Shown: positions 22,380 to 33,955, counted from the stretch's first letter. The stretch is 64,000 nucleotides of DNA from Salvelinus alpinus (GCF_045679555.1 NC_092098.1:18427038-18491037), one strand, 5' to 3'. Notes: generated from the sequence alone by a model not told the origin. Numbers and translations: made by a program.

Positions 22380-22920
22380 TTACAAGTAAAGGCCAAATTT
22401 TATTCCTCAAAAAATGATACCAAAGGGGTCCTAAAATTCAAAATCAGACAGCTAAATGATCCATAGTATGGCCATCTTAAAGCAATTCCATATGTCAGCA
22501 AACTCTCCCCGTTGAGCAGTAGACTATCACAGGGACATCCAGATGGTTATTTACTACCAATATTACAAGTCATTTCTTGTGTAGGCTTTTACTCTACTCA
22601 AAATATAATCAAGTGGGATGGAACAAATTGACCACGTTAGCTACTGTCAATGACGTGATACATCTGCCAGGTGAAGCAACTGCTGCCCAGTGGAAAGCAC
22701 CAGGGGAAGCACCTCCATACAACACCATTGCACACTGGTCATTCACACCAGCTTGTCATTACGTTATCTAATTGGCATGTCAAGGTGACATCCAGATGGT
22801 GACCAATGGTACAAGTTATTAATCCCTTGCCCATTGAAATAAACATAATTTTCTTTTACGAGTTTTAACTAGCGCATTGCTGCTGTTGTTGCCCGCTAGC
22901 CAGCATAAACTAGGCTTATC
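22380..22920. other. Unassigned sequence
   Basis: No gene or named repeat seen. Confidence 0.3.
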
Positions 22921-22924
22921 AGGA

Positions 22925-23370
22925 TGACTGACGGAAGAACTGACTGAACTGAATCCATTCATCTCCACTCGACTCTCAACTGCCTGACATATGTTATCAA
23001 TTTGGGCATCGGACGTGTCCGTATAGCCTCTCCCTAAGTAGATACAGTAACTCTGTGTTATGGTTAGCTTAGCTAGTTAGCGTCTAAATTATAATTATGT
23101 TTGAGTGTATTGCAATTACTTGGTGACAATTACATGAACATAACTTATATGTTGCTTGGACTGTTGTTCAAGACAGTCGCGAAGATGAAACTCGACTGTT
23201 ATTGTTGCAAACACTTACTTTGGATGTATTGTTCGCAGTCGGGCTATCTAGCATGCTAACTAGATACTGTAACTCTGTGTTATGGTAAGCATAGCTAGTT
23301 AGCATTTGAATTGAATTAATTGCAGTTGATTGAATCGATTGCAGGTGATTGGTGACAATGACATGAACAT
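22925..23370. repeat. Diverged duplicated segment, copy 2, with tandem duplication
   Basis: Block Y of 17976-18060 is inverted at 22930-23033 and block X is direct at 23155-23262. In addition 23036-23160 and 23262-23371 are tandem relatives (gtaactctgtgttatgg, 'ggtgacaatgacatgaacat'). Confidence 0.45.
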
Positions 23371-23925
23371 ACACTCAATTTATTAGGTACACCCATCTAG
23401 TACCGGTCGGACCCCCCTTTGCCTCCAGAACAGCCTGAATTCTTCAGGCCATGGAAACGTTGCTCAATTGGTATCAAGGGACCGAATGTGTGCCAGGAAA
23501 ACATTCCCCACACCATTACACCGCCACTAGGCAGGATTGGGCCATGGACTCATGCTACTGTACGCCAAATCCTGATTCTGCCATCAGCAAGGATTTGTTG
23601 GACCAGGCAATGTTTTTCCAATCCTCAATTGTCTAGTGTTGGTGATCAGATGCCCACTAGAGCTGCTTCTTCTTGGTTTTAGCTGATAGGAGTGGAACCT
23701 GGCGTAGTCGTCTGCTGCTATAGACCATCTGTGACAAGGACTGATGAGTTGTGTATTCCAAGATGCCGTTCTACACACCACTGTAGTACTGCACCATGAT
23801 TTGCCTGTTTGTGGCCCACCTGTTAGCTTGCACGATTCTTGCCATTCTCCTTCGACCTCTTATCAACGAGCTGTTTACGCACACAGAACTGCTGCTGCCT
23901 AGATGTTTTTAGGTTGTAACACCAG
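23371..23925. repeat. Interspersed repeat with 'tttattaggtacacc' start
   Basis: Starts acactcaatttattaggtac, a known fish repeat terminus, followed by about 550 bp of decayed sequence with no intact ORF. Class not assigned. Confidence 0.5.
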
Positions 23926-24498
23926 CCTTGGTAAACCCTAGACCAAGGGTCTCCAACCTTTTCTAGCATGAGCGCTGCTTTAAAAATAAAAATACATGTC
24001 ATGAGCTACAATTTTTTTCTCCCATCTTTCAAATAGGCACATTCTTATTTTCTCCTCTCCCCTGCAACTCTTCCCCTGGTCCTTAGTGTGGCATACAAGA
24101 GAAAGCAGTGCACTGTTTTCTGTCAATATACTTAGTAAAATAATGGTTAATAAACAACTCACCAAATAGCTTTCTCAGTTTTTTTTCCTGGTTTTAGATT
24201 TTGTTCTTCACACTCAAAATTACAATTGTTCATAGAGAAACAACCAAATTGGATGTTCTGAGTCCATGTCAAATCTTAAATCACATCAGAAGAACAATTT
24301 TTTTGGTCTGGAAGAAAAACAAATTTAGATTTTTGGGGGAATTTCCTTTATTTGTGTATCTGGCCCTTTAATTGTGCATCTAGAACAGGCCTGGGAAATG
24401 ATTTTCATGGAGGGCTACATTAGAACATATTTTTGCCATTGCGGGCCAGAATCAAATTACAGGATTATACATCATGAGTATGACTGTGTTGACAGATA

Positions 24499-25317
24499 CA
24501 GTTGAAGTCGGAAGTTTACATACACCTTAGCCAAATACATTTAAACTCAGATGGTTTTGGAGCAGTGGCTTCTTCCTTGCTGAGCGGCCTTTCAGGTTAT
24601 GTCAATATAGGACTCGTTTTACTGTGGATATAGATACTTTTGTACCTGTTTCCTCCAGTATCTTCACATGGTCCTTTGCTGTTGTTCTGGGATTGATTTG
24701 CACTTTTCGCACCAAAGTACGTTCATCTCTAGGAGACAAAACACGTCTCCTTCCTGAGCGGTATGACGGTTGCATGGTCCCATGATGTTTATACTTGCTT
24801 ACTATTGTTTGTACAGATGAACGTGGTACCTTCAGGCGTTTGGAAATTGCTCCCAACGATGAACCAGACTTGTGGAGGTCTACAATTCTTTTGCTGAGAT
24901 CTTGGCTGATTTCTTTTGATTTTCTCATGATGTCAAGCAAAGAGGTACTGAGTTTGAAGATAGGCCTTGAAAGACATCCACAGGTACACCTTCAATTGAC
25001 TCAAATTATGTTAATCAGCCTATCAGAAGCTTCTAAAGCCATGACATAATTTTCTGGAATTTTCCAAGCTGTTTAAAGGCACAGTCAACTTAGTGTATGT
25101 AAACTTCTGACCTAATGGAATTGTGATACAGTGAATTATAAGTGAAATAATCTGTCTGTAAACAATTATTGGAAAAATGACTTGTGTCATGCACAAAGTA
25201 GATGAGCCTAACCGACTTGCCAAAACTATAGTTTGTTAACAGGAAATGTGTGGGGTGGTTGAAAAACGAGTTTTAATGACTCCAACCCAAGTGTATGTAA
25301 ACTTCCGACTTCAACTG
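24499..25317 (-). mobile_element. Sleeping-Beauty/Tss-type Tc1, internally deleted
   Basis: Both terminal repeats are present: cagttgaagtcggaagttta at 24499 and 'cttccgacttcaactg' ending 25317. The inner direct repeat (aagtgtatgtaaacttc / agtgtatgtaaacttctgac) is kept at the right side. The DDE half of the transposase is deleted. The DNA-binding half remains open (24602-24940). Confidence 0.9.
24602..24940 (-). pseudogene. Tc1 transposase DNA-binding domain only (112 aa)
   Basis: Matches the PAI-RED paired-like domain of Sleeping-Beauty-type transposase: [64 protein letters not shown]. It then stops at a TGA where the family has CGA (Arg), consistent with a CpG transition. After the stop, about 13 more family codons precede the deletion. 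The catalytic domain is absent, so it cannot transpose. It could still bind terminal repeats if expressed. Confidence 0.85.
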
Positions 25318-25555
25318 TGTCTACTGTAAATCACGTCCAGATTTGCTACTTAGTTTACTTTTTTAACATGCACAGAAATAAACCACATCCATGTTCTCCT
25401 TTTGGTAGGTATTTTCATTATTAAACATGCAATGAACTACACAGAGGGAAAAGTACACTGTGCATTCAGCACCACGGACAGAACTCTTGTTTCAGCGGGT
25501 ATGCCGAAAAACACAAGAAAGAGAGAGAGCTCAACATTACATTTAAACTACTCAA

Positions 25556-25722
25556 TCAGTATGAGGAGTGAAGTCTCTGATGGGCATTGACTAGAGTAGT
25601 GAAGTCAGGTATAGTTTCTGATGTCGCTATGCACAGGATTGCTGAGAGGTGAGAGTCAGTAAGAGATGATCTGTGCCTTGACTTGTTATATTTCTTCACT
25701 GAAAATGTATGTTCACCACACC
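25556..25722 (-). pseudogene. hAT transposase C-terminal dimerisation region
   Basis: Reads EHTFSVKKYNKSRHRSSLTD, then HLSAILCIATSE, the hAT C-terminal (hATC) signature. It is separated from the N-terminal part by the non-LTR insertion. Confidence 0.75.
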
Positions 25723-26945
25723 ATCTACCTAGAGAGTTTATCTGTATTTTTCGTAGCTGTCTACATACCACCACAGACCGATGCTGGAACTAAAACCGCA
25801 CTCAATGAGCTGTATACCACCATAAGCAAACAGGAAAACGCTCATCCAGAGGTGGTGCTCCTAGTGGCCGGAGACTTTAATGCAGGGAAACTTAAATCAG
25901 TTTTACTTCATTTCTATCAGCATGTTAAATGTGCAACCAGAGGGAAAACAATTCTAGACCACCTTTACTCCACACGCAAAGACACATACAAAGCTCTCCC
26001 TTGCCCTCCATCTGGCAGATGAAGCAGATGCTAAACTACAGGACTGTTTTGCTAGCACAGACTGGAATATCTTCCGGGATTCTTCCGATGGCATTTTTGG
26101 AGTACACCACATCAGTCACTGGCTTTATCAATAAGTGCATCGAGGACGTCGTCCCACTGTGACTGTACATAAATACCCCAACCAGAAGCCATGGATTACA
26201 GGCAACATTCGCACTGAGCTAAAGGGTAGAGCTACCGCTTTCAAGGAGCGGGACTCTAACCCGGAAGCTTATAAGAAATTCTGTTATGCCCTTTGACGAA
26301 TCATCAAACAGGCAAAGCGACAATACAAGACTAAGATCGAATCGTACTACACCGGCTCCGACGCTCATCGGATGTGGCAGGGCTTGCAAACTATTATTAG
26401 ACTACAAAGGGAAGCACAGCCGAGAGCTGCCCAGTGACGAGCCTACCAGACGAGCTAAATTACTTCTATGCTCGCTTCAAGGCAAATAACACGGAAACAA
26501 GAATGAGAGCATCAGCTGTTCCGGACGACTGTGTGATCACGCTCTCCGCAGCCGATGTGAGTAAGACCTTTAAACAGGTCAACAGTCACAAGGCCGCTGG
26601 GCCAGACGGATTACCAGGACGTGTACTCCGAGCATGCGCTGACCAACTGGCAAGTGTCTTCACTAACATTTTCAACCTCTCCCTGTCTGAGTCTGTAATG
26701 TTTCAAGCAGACCACCATAGTCCCTGTGCCCAAGAACACTAAGGTAACCTTCCTAAATGACTACCGACCCGTAGCACTCACGTATGTAGCTGCTTTGAAA
26801 GGTGGGTCATGGCTCACATCAACACCATTATCCCAGAAACCCTAGACCCGCTCCAATTTGTCTCACTGTTGGATACTGCACCAACAGATCCACAGATGAT
26901 GAAATCTCTATTGCACTCCACACTGCCCTTTCACAGATCTGCATG
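25722..26945 (+). mobile_element. Non-LTR (LINE) retrotransposon fragment in the hAT
   Basis: Endonuclease part (AVYIPPQTDA, VVLLVAGDFNAGKL, TILDHLYST), then a linker (PWITGNIRTELK), then the start of the RT domain (HKAAGPDGLPGRVLRACADQ, PEDYRPVAL-like). Several frameshifts and internal deletions. The same family lies in reverse at 61873-62800. An APE-type LINE, probably the L2/CR1/Rex1 group. Confidence 0.8.
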
Positions 26946-27961
26946 ACCCGACTCTGTCTCTTCCAACAGTGAGACAAACTGCCTGTGGTTTTAAGATTTT
27001 GCTCTATGAAGTTTACCACTTTGGTGACTGTATCCACAACATGGCTCATTTTTAGTGCACCTCCTGATGAATAATGCAATGCAGGAAAATAATTTTCTGA
27101 TCTGGGTGCAGCTCAGCTACTTGATCTTGTATCCTTTTCAAAAGGCCAAAAATTTTTCCTGTCAAGTTTGGGCACCCGTCAGTGGTCAAATTGGATAACT
27201 TTTCAAAACTCAGTCCCAGCTTTGCCACACACTTATTAACCTCCTCCAATAACTCTTTCCATGTGGTTGTGCTCTTCATTGACTGCACTGAAGCAAGCGC
27301 CTCTGTAATTTCAAAGTCTGGGGTTATGGCTCGTAAGTATATCGACATCTGCACCGTGTCACGTGCATCACTGCTCTCATCCAGGGCCAAGGAGAAATAA
27401 GGTAAAGGATTTCACCTGTCTTTCAATTGTTGTTCCATATTCTCTGCGATGTCCTCAACGCGCCGTGTCACTGTTCGTCTTGACAGGGAAACATTTTCAA
27501 ACAGCTCTTTCTTGTCAGGGCAAAGTATTGGTGCAGAGTCAGCGAATGGCTTGTTATGTTTAGCAATTTTGTGGGTCAGTACATAGCTAGCTCTCGCAAT
27601 TCCGTAATTTGCTGAATGCAGTTTTGTGAAAAGTCCTTGCTGCTCTTGCAGCTGAGAAAGCAACTCTTTCGATACACTTGCCTTCTGCTTAGAAGACATA
27701 TTCCTATATTTCTCTACATGCTGTCTGGAAGTGTCGGGACAAGTTGTAGTCTTTCAAGACAGCGATGCTCTCGTTGCACACTAAGCACACAGCTTTCACT
27801 GATACCTCAATAAAGAAATATTTCGATGTCCACTCTTGCTGGAACACCCTACATTCATCGTCTACTTTCCTTTTCTTTGAAATCTTAGAAAAAAAAATTT
27901 TGTGCAATTTCTTGCTAGCTTCTATTTGTAACTGTGTCGTGTGTGTCAGCCTGTCAGTCAC
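26830..27961 (-). pseudogene. hAT transposase, N-terminal and central part (broken)
   Basis: Pieces in order on the minus strand: 27961-27704 has a BED-like zinc finger (CLVCNESIAV...HFQTAC). 27699-27412 has SSKQKASVSKELLSQLQEQQ ... SLSRRTVTRRVEDIA. 27390-27052 has ALDESSDARDTVQMSIYLR ... LTTDGCPNLTG ... IIFLHCIIHQE. 27079 down to about 26960 has the following block. Stops and frame changes separate them. LALDES.D and TDGAP-like blocks are hAT catalytic-region landmarks. Same type as GTF2IRD2-fused transposases. Confidence 0.8.
26857..26978. repeat. 17-bp perfect inverted repeat at the LINE/hAT junction
   Basis: tttgtctcactgttgga at 26857-26873 and tccaacagtgagacaaa at 26962-26978. The second belongs to the hAT coding sequence. 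The first interrupts LINE sequence and looks like a short inverted copy of it. Confidence 0.8.
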
Positions 27962-28208
27962 TGTCTGTCCTCGTGCAGTTGTTATTTATACGTGTCTTCA
28001 AAATAAATGTCCCACGAGCGGTGGGAGTTAAATCATTACACAAAGGTGAGTATTCATAGGGCTTTTAATTTGAATAACATAAGTTTTGAAAAACATTACT
28101 ATCGCAAATTCTTTATGTGATCTGAGCATGATTCTGTGGGCCGTATTGGATCAGGTTGCGGGCCACATACAGCCCCAGGGCCGGCCTTTGCCCAGGCCTG
28201 ATCTAGAC

Positions 28209-28815
28209 GGTCTATTGATGGTTCTGTACAATTGCTGCTCCTTTCATAGCAAAGTTTGCAAATAACAAATAATAGGTGCAAATGATATACTTACTCTGCC
28301 AGGTAAACCTACTTTGCAGTTAACATTTAATTGAGAATGTTTTGGGGAAGGAATTTCTTTCAACACACAAAACGTTTATCAAATCAACTGGCTACACATG
28401 AAGTGTAACACTTCGATCATACCGACAGCGACATTGCATTTTGGTACACCAGAATTACATGAATTTTCAATGAAACGCTGTGTTTGCCTCGCAGCATTGC
28501 GTTTGGTGTGGTGCATACTGTACGTTGGATTTATCGAACGTATGCTTCAAACTGTATGCATAGAAGGCTTGACAGAAATGGTAGCAGAAGGTGAATGTTG
28601 AACTTTTGATGATGATGCTGCATACTATTTTGCACAATGACACTGTCAGTGTGTTCAAAGAGATAGACAAATATGCGCACCACACAGACAGACGGACAAT
28701 AATGGCAGATACTGGACTCGGCTCACCTGGCACCAACGATCATACCACGCTCAAAGTCGCTTATGTCAATCTAACGTTTAATCGAACAGTAACTGGATGC
28801 CTGTCTGCCCGCTTT
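28209..28815. other. Unassigned sequence
   Basis: Short open frames on both strands without similarity I recognise. Confidence 0.3.
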
Positions 28816-28816
28816 A

Positions 28817-28933
28817 TATAGCAAGCCAAGGCCACGTGACTCACTGTCTGTAGGAGAAAACTATTTTAGTGAATGGGGTGGTGTACATAATAAACTGGCC
28901 GCACCATGACATTCATGCAAATAATATAATATA
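28817..28933. repeat. Duplicated segment, copy 2
   Basis: Matches 16005-16107 with a short extra stretch (gaaaactattttagt). Followed by the same Tc1 terminal repeat. Confidence 0.7.
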
Positions 28934-28955
28934 CACTGAACAAAAATATAAGCGC

Positions 28956-29969
28956 TGTAACGATATGCGCTGAGAGTCGGGAAGCAAGTTCAGGTAGTGA
29001 GTGTTTTAATCAAATAAAACATCATCCAAACCAAGAAACACTAACAGCACACAGACATGAAACAGAAACAATGACCCCTGGGGAAGGAACCAAAGGGACT
29101 GACATATATAGGGAAGGTAATCAGGGAAGTGATGGAGTCCAGGTGAGTCTGATGACGCGCAGGTGCACGTAACGATGGTGACAGGTGTGTGCTATACCAA
29201 GCAGCCTGGTGAACTATAGGCCGGAGAGGGAGCACACTGACAGTACCCCCTCCCCGACGTGCCCGATCGAGCTGCAGGACGCCGACCAAAAGGACCGGTC
29301 ACCTCTGCTGAGGCACGGGAAACCTGTGAGTCCGGCTGAAACGCGGGAGCATGGCGACCTAGAGCGCCGGAGAGAGCATACGTGATGGTACCCCCTCCCC
29401 GGCGCGTATCGGCTCCAGCCGCAGGACGGCAACCAAAGGGACGATCCCGAGGATCAGGAGCAGACCTGTCACCCCTGCTGATGCACGGGAACCTGACAGA
29501 CCGGCTGAGGCATGGGGGCCTGGCAATCCAGCTGAGGAATGAGAGCCTGATGAGCCGGTGGAAGCAGGGGAGCCTGGCGATCTGGTGAAGGCATAAAAGC
29601 CCGACAAGCCAGCTGTAGCAGGGGAGCCTGGCGATCCGGCTGAGGCATGAGAGCCTGTAACGGCTCCCGGACACAACATTCCCACCAAAACAAAAAAACA
29701 CTCCCTGATGCGCTGAGAGTCGGGAAGCAAGTTCAGGGAGTGAGTGTTTTAATAAACATAATCCAAAACAAGAAACACAGAAATTAAAAAGAAACAATGA
29801 CGCCCGGGGACGAAACCAAAGGGAGTGACATATATAGGGAAGGTAATCAGGGAAGTGATGAAGTCCAGGTGAGTCTGAAGACGCGCAGGTGCGTGTAACG
29901 ATGGTGACAGGTGTGCACCATAATGAGTAGCCTGGTGAACTAGAGGCCAGAGAGGGAGCACACGTGACA
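28956..29969 (-). mobile_element. Non-autonomous LTR element 'C'
   Basis: LTRs at 28956-29242 and 29656-29969 (tgtaacg...tgaca). Perfect 5-bp duplication agcgc (28951-28955 and 29970-29974). The purine tract (complement of gtaccccctccccg) is at 29243, and the boundary block is partly duplicated at 29389. TATA-like 'ctatatatgtcac' in coding sense. The left LTR lacks about 45 bases present in the right one. The interior is only about 410 bp of short GC-rich repeats (PQPDRQAPLLQ-like in one frame, SPASAGLSG-like in another). No gag or pol. Confidence 0.88.
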
Positions 29970-30053
29970 AGCGCAACAGGCAACAATTGTAAAGGTTTAT
30001 TGAGTTACAGTTCATATAAGGAAATCAGTCAATTGAAATAAATTCATTAGTGC

Positions 30054-30548
30054 CTAATTTATTTTAAGTAGGGCAACACATCTCTTTCGCACAGAATTGA
30101 TCAGGCCATTGATTGTGGCCGATGAAATGTTGTCCCACTCCTCTTCAATGGCTGTGCGAAGTTGCTGGATAATGGCGGTAACTGGAACACACTGTCGTCC
30201 ACGTCGATCCAGAGCATCCCAAACATGCTCAATGCGTGACTTCTGGTGAGAATGCAGGCCATGGAAGAACATGGACATTTTCAACTTCCAGAAATTGTGT
30301 ACAGATCCTTGCAACATGTGGCTGTGCATTATCATGCTGAAACATGAGGTGATGGCGGCAGATGAATGACACGATAATGGGCCTCGGGATTGTATTCGTT
30401 GTCCATAACTTATTCCTGCCCATACCATAACTCCACCACCACCATGGGGAACTCTGTTCACAACGTTGACATCTGCAAACCGCTCGCCCACACGACGACA
30501 TACACGATGTCTGCCATCTGCCCGGGAATAGTTGAAACCAGGATGCAT
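30054..30548 (-). pseudogene. Tc1 transposase C-terminal remnant
   Basis: Contains GGGGVMVWAGISYGQR, the region corresponding to the second catalytic segment, IEHVWDALDRRGRQ, and EEEWDNISSATINGLINSVR. The N-terminal DNA-binding domain is absent and internal frames are disrupted. The same transposase family is at 63258-64000. Confidence 0.75.
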
Positions 30549-30639
30549 TCATGAAGACCACACTTCTCTTCTGCACGATCCCTCAAAACTTGATACAGCT
30601 GTGGCATTGTGACAAAACTGCAAATTTTATGATGAATAC

Positions 30640-31150
30640 CAAGCACTGTATAAACATTCAGAAAATGCATCACATTGTTTGTATACATTATCAATTAGAA
30701 TATGTACCAATTTTCCTAAGAACAACAATTTAAAATATATATATTTAAAATCAAGCTGAGAATGCATTCAATGAGCATTATTACTACATATGGTGAAAAT
30801 GTTATGGTGAAAAATTATTGGGATCATTAAGTCTGAAAAAAAAAAATTATCGTAGCAAAAAGGGAGATATAGTGAATCAGACATTGTGCCTGCACATGTG
30901 AATTGAGAATGAAATTGTTGATACCTGACCTGTGCTATTTAGAATATGATGGTAACTGTTAAAAGTGTCAGATAGTAAAGCCAGGGCAACCATATTGTGT
31001 GCAATTTAAGTTTTAACACAAGTTTGGGGTCCCTCCCTCATATCATAAGGGAAGTATCAAACCACTACCTATCTTTAGTGTTGTTTGAAGAGTTGTTGGT
31101 TGGTTGCTTCAGAGATGCAGGTGATTATTTTCCATGATGTACTTCATTAA
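30640..31150. other. AT-rich unassigned sequence
   Basis: Nothing recognised. Confidence 0.3.
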
Positions 31151-31153
31151 CAA

Positions 31154-31505
31154 TGAACTTCCTATAACACTAATGTACTGTACTTTTGATTTTCAGGCCT
31201 TAGGTATCCTGAGTGTTAGCATTTTTCAAAAATGTGCTAACAGACACTACCAGTCAAAAGTTTTAGAAGACCTACTCATTCAAGGGTTTTTCTTTATTTT
31301 GACTAGTTTCTACATTGTAGAATAATAGTGAAGACATCAAAACTATGAAATAACACATGGGATCATGAAATAACCAAAACAGTTTTAGGCAAATCAAAAT
31401 ATATTTTATATTTGAGATTCTTCAAATAGTCACCCTTTGCCTAGATGACAGCTTTGCACACTCTTGGCATCAAAAGTACAGTACATTAGTGTTATAGGAA
31501 GTTCA
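31154..31505. repeat. 36-bp perfect inverted repeat around a Tc1 end
   Basis: The arms are 31154-31189 and 31470-31505 (cctataacactaatgtactg in the left arm). Between them, 31240-31470 is the end of a Tc1 family (accagtcaaaagttttagaa ... 'gatgacagctttgcacac'), the same family as 50839-51060. Confidence 0.85.
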
Positions 31506-31509
31506 TAGT

Positions 31510-32913
31510 GCAATTGTCAAATCATTGAATAAATTACTAAATGAAAGCTTCTAAGCTGTGGACATATGGATGGAAAGTTAATCCATGAAAATGTCATTGT
31601 TCATGTTTGATAGGAGAAGCACATCTGTTGTGGTAATTAAATCCATATCAATATTTGCCTGGCTACCCAAACTCCTAGCTCCAGCCAAACACTACGCCAT
31701 ACCCACGTACGTTAGTTTCTACTCCGCAATGAGGGGGTTCGATTAATCTCGCTCAGGTGCCTGGGTTAGGCCCATGCCAGAACACACGTGGGTAAAGCTG
31801 CGTTTTGAAAATGAATCTCTTATTGGTTAGAGATGATCCAGTCATTGATTACTTTGTTTTGTACAACCACCCTCATTTTGACGTCACCACCACAAACAAC
31901 TTCAACAATGGCAGTCTGAGACTGAAATGTATAAAGAACATAGAGCAGTGGAAGAATTCAGTTTGAGTCGTCAGGCAATATCAATATACCCTCTCTCATT
32001 AGTACACAGAACACAAACAGGATTGTATTCCAGCAGATTCACTAACTGATTCTCATCAGCTGTAACTGTAGTTTGCCTAAGGTTTACTTGGAAAGTTTAG
32101 TTCGTTGTTAAAATTGAATTTACTGTTAATTTTGGCTTTAGTGTAAACTTAAATTGGGAATAAATTATTTGATCCTTTAAGGAAAAAACACTGGAATTTC
32201 TGGTGACCACATGTGAAATGTTCCAAAAACACATGGATTCACATGTGAAATTTAATGTGAAATCATGTGATTTTCATGTGGTTTTTCTGTAAGGGATACC
32301 AAGCTACGATATATTTTCTATATTTCAATTGATGCATTGATGAAGGTCAAAGGTAGGCCTAACGTTAGTACAATCACACGTCGTTTAGGTGCCGAACAAC
32401 CTTAATGGACTGTACTAGTGTAACACAATGAGCGGTACCTGTTGCATTAGGAACTTGAATCCTCTCCAACCTCAGTCATACCACAGGAAGAGGTTGAGAG
32501 CACTGTGCAGCCTCAACTCACCACAACTCCCTCCTTAGTGCCCCCTGGGTGAAGGCTTGATAATAAAGTGTAACCTGAGAAGGTCCTCCTGACCGACTGT
32601 CTGCCCCATCCTCAGTGGGCTGCACACTGGCTACTGTGTGAGGAGACTGGGATGGGATATCCTTATTTAGTCAGTGAGGAGGAAAGAGGGAGGCCCAGCT
32701 CAGAAAGCAGTGAGATTTGGGAAAGGGCAGGAAAAGGGTGCCTCTTACGGTACCACTGTAGAGGGCTCTCAGTACAAGCAAATTCTTTTGTCCAACAAAG
32801 TGTGACAATGATTTTTTGCTACCTTTAAAAACTTTCCTCTGTAGTGAACGGCAGCATCGAAGTGCACCGGGACATTACACTGACAGCGTTTGTGACCTGC
32901 TTGGCTTAAAAAG
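31510..32913. other. Upstream region of arhgap20 exon 1
   Basis: Probable promoter and 5' UTR of the arhgap20-like gene. 32215-32290 holds a 'cacatgtgaaat' repeat block related to 10400-10500. No core promoter motif can be named with confidence. Confidence 0.35.
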
Positions 32914-32988
32914 ATGACCCCTCAACAAAGCATTGGCTCCTACTCCAAAGTAAACTGCAATGAATCAAGGATTCCAGAGAAGGAGAAG
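32914..32988 (+). CDS. arhgap20: arhgap20 first coding exon
   Basis: ATG at 32914 after an in-frame upstream stop (taa in 'cttaaaaagatg'). 25 codons, [13 protein letters not shown]...EKEK. A strong donor, aag|gtaagttc. The start resembles human ARHGAP20 (MSPQQ). No clear Kozak improvement elsewhere. Confidence 0.78.
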
Positions 32989-33050
32989 GTAAGTTCTTCT
33001 TACTTCATTTTATTTCACTTTCTACATTAGGTACTGTGCAATCTCAAATC

Positions 33051-33090
<40 letters not shown>

Positions 33091-33921
33091 TTAGGATGCA
33101 CGTACATCGTCAAAGTTATTTGTCAAAGACTTGATGAATGTTTAGAATGTAGATAAATGTTTTGTATTAATTTCTGTAAACCAAGCTGAAAGCTGTATCA
33201 GGCTTTTATATAACACGTCCTACAATGTAGATGTACAGTGCCTTCACACCCCTTGACTTTTTACACATTTTGTTTTATTACAGCCTGAATTTAAAATTGA
33301 TTAAATTGAGATTTTGTGTCACTGGCCTACACACAATAGCCCAAAATGCGAAAGTGGAATTATATTTTTTGAAATGTTTACAAATGTATTAAAAATGTAA
33401 AGCTGAAATGTCTTGAGTCAATGAGTATTCAAGCCCTTTGTTATGGCAAGCCTAAATAAGTTCAGGTGTAAAAATCAGCTTAACAAGTCACATAATCAGT
33501 AGCATGGACTCACTCTGTGTGCAATGACAGTGTTTAACTAATTTCTGTACTCCACACATACAATTATTTGTAAGGTCCCTCAGTTGAGCAGTGAATTTCA
33601 AACACAGATTCAACCACAAAGACCAGGGAGGTTTTCCAATGCTACGAAAAGTGCATACCACCCTGCATACCACTGCTGGCTTGCTTCTGAAGCTAAGCAG
33701 GGTTGGTCCTGGTCAGTCCCTGGATGGGAGACCAGGTGCTGCTGGAAGTGGTGTTGGAGGGCCAGTAGGAGGCACTCTTTCCTCTGTTTTAAACAAAGAT
33801 CCCAATGCCCCAGGGCAGTGATTGGGGACACTGCTCTGTGTAGGGTGCCGTCTTTCGGATGGGACGTTAAACGGGTGTCCTGACTCTCTGAGGTCATTAA
33901 AGATCCCATGGCACTTATCGT

Positions 33922-33955
<34 letters not shown>

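Larger units (their letters stand above)
24386..28200 (-). mobile_element. hAT transposon with nested insertions
   Basis: Perfect 10-bp terminal inverted repeats, caggcctggg at 24386 and cccaggcctg at 28191-28200. An 8-bp target duplication flanks them, atctagaa (24378-24385) and atctagac (28201-28208), one mismatch. It encodes a BED-finger hAT transposase of the GTF2IRD2-like type on the minus strand. A Tc1 (24499-25317) and a non-LTR fragment (about 25722-26945) sit inside, and the middle of the transposase gene is missing where the latter entered. Confidence 0.88.
28934..30630 (-). mobile_element. Tc1 element split by LTR element C
   Basis: The terminal repeat cactgaacaaaaatata starts at 28934. 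LTR element C is inserted after 22 bases. The Tc1 resumes at 29975 (aacaggcaacaattgtaaag) and runs to about 30630, where the 5' part is lost. Confidence 0.82.

Noticed and set aside
28390-28820. Possible small gene (overlapping frames of 67-89 codons)
   Set aside because: No motif, splice signal or start context stands out. The region lies between transposons and a duplicated repeat.
33645-33760. 5S rRNA gene
   Set aside because: Only the promoter part resembles 5S. It continues into a SINE body and poly-A tail and is inserted in a Tc1.
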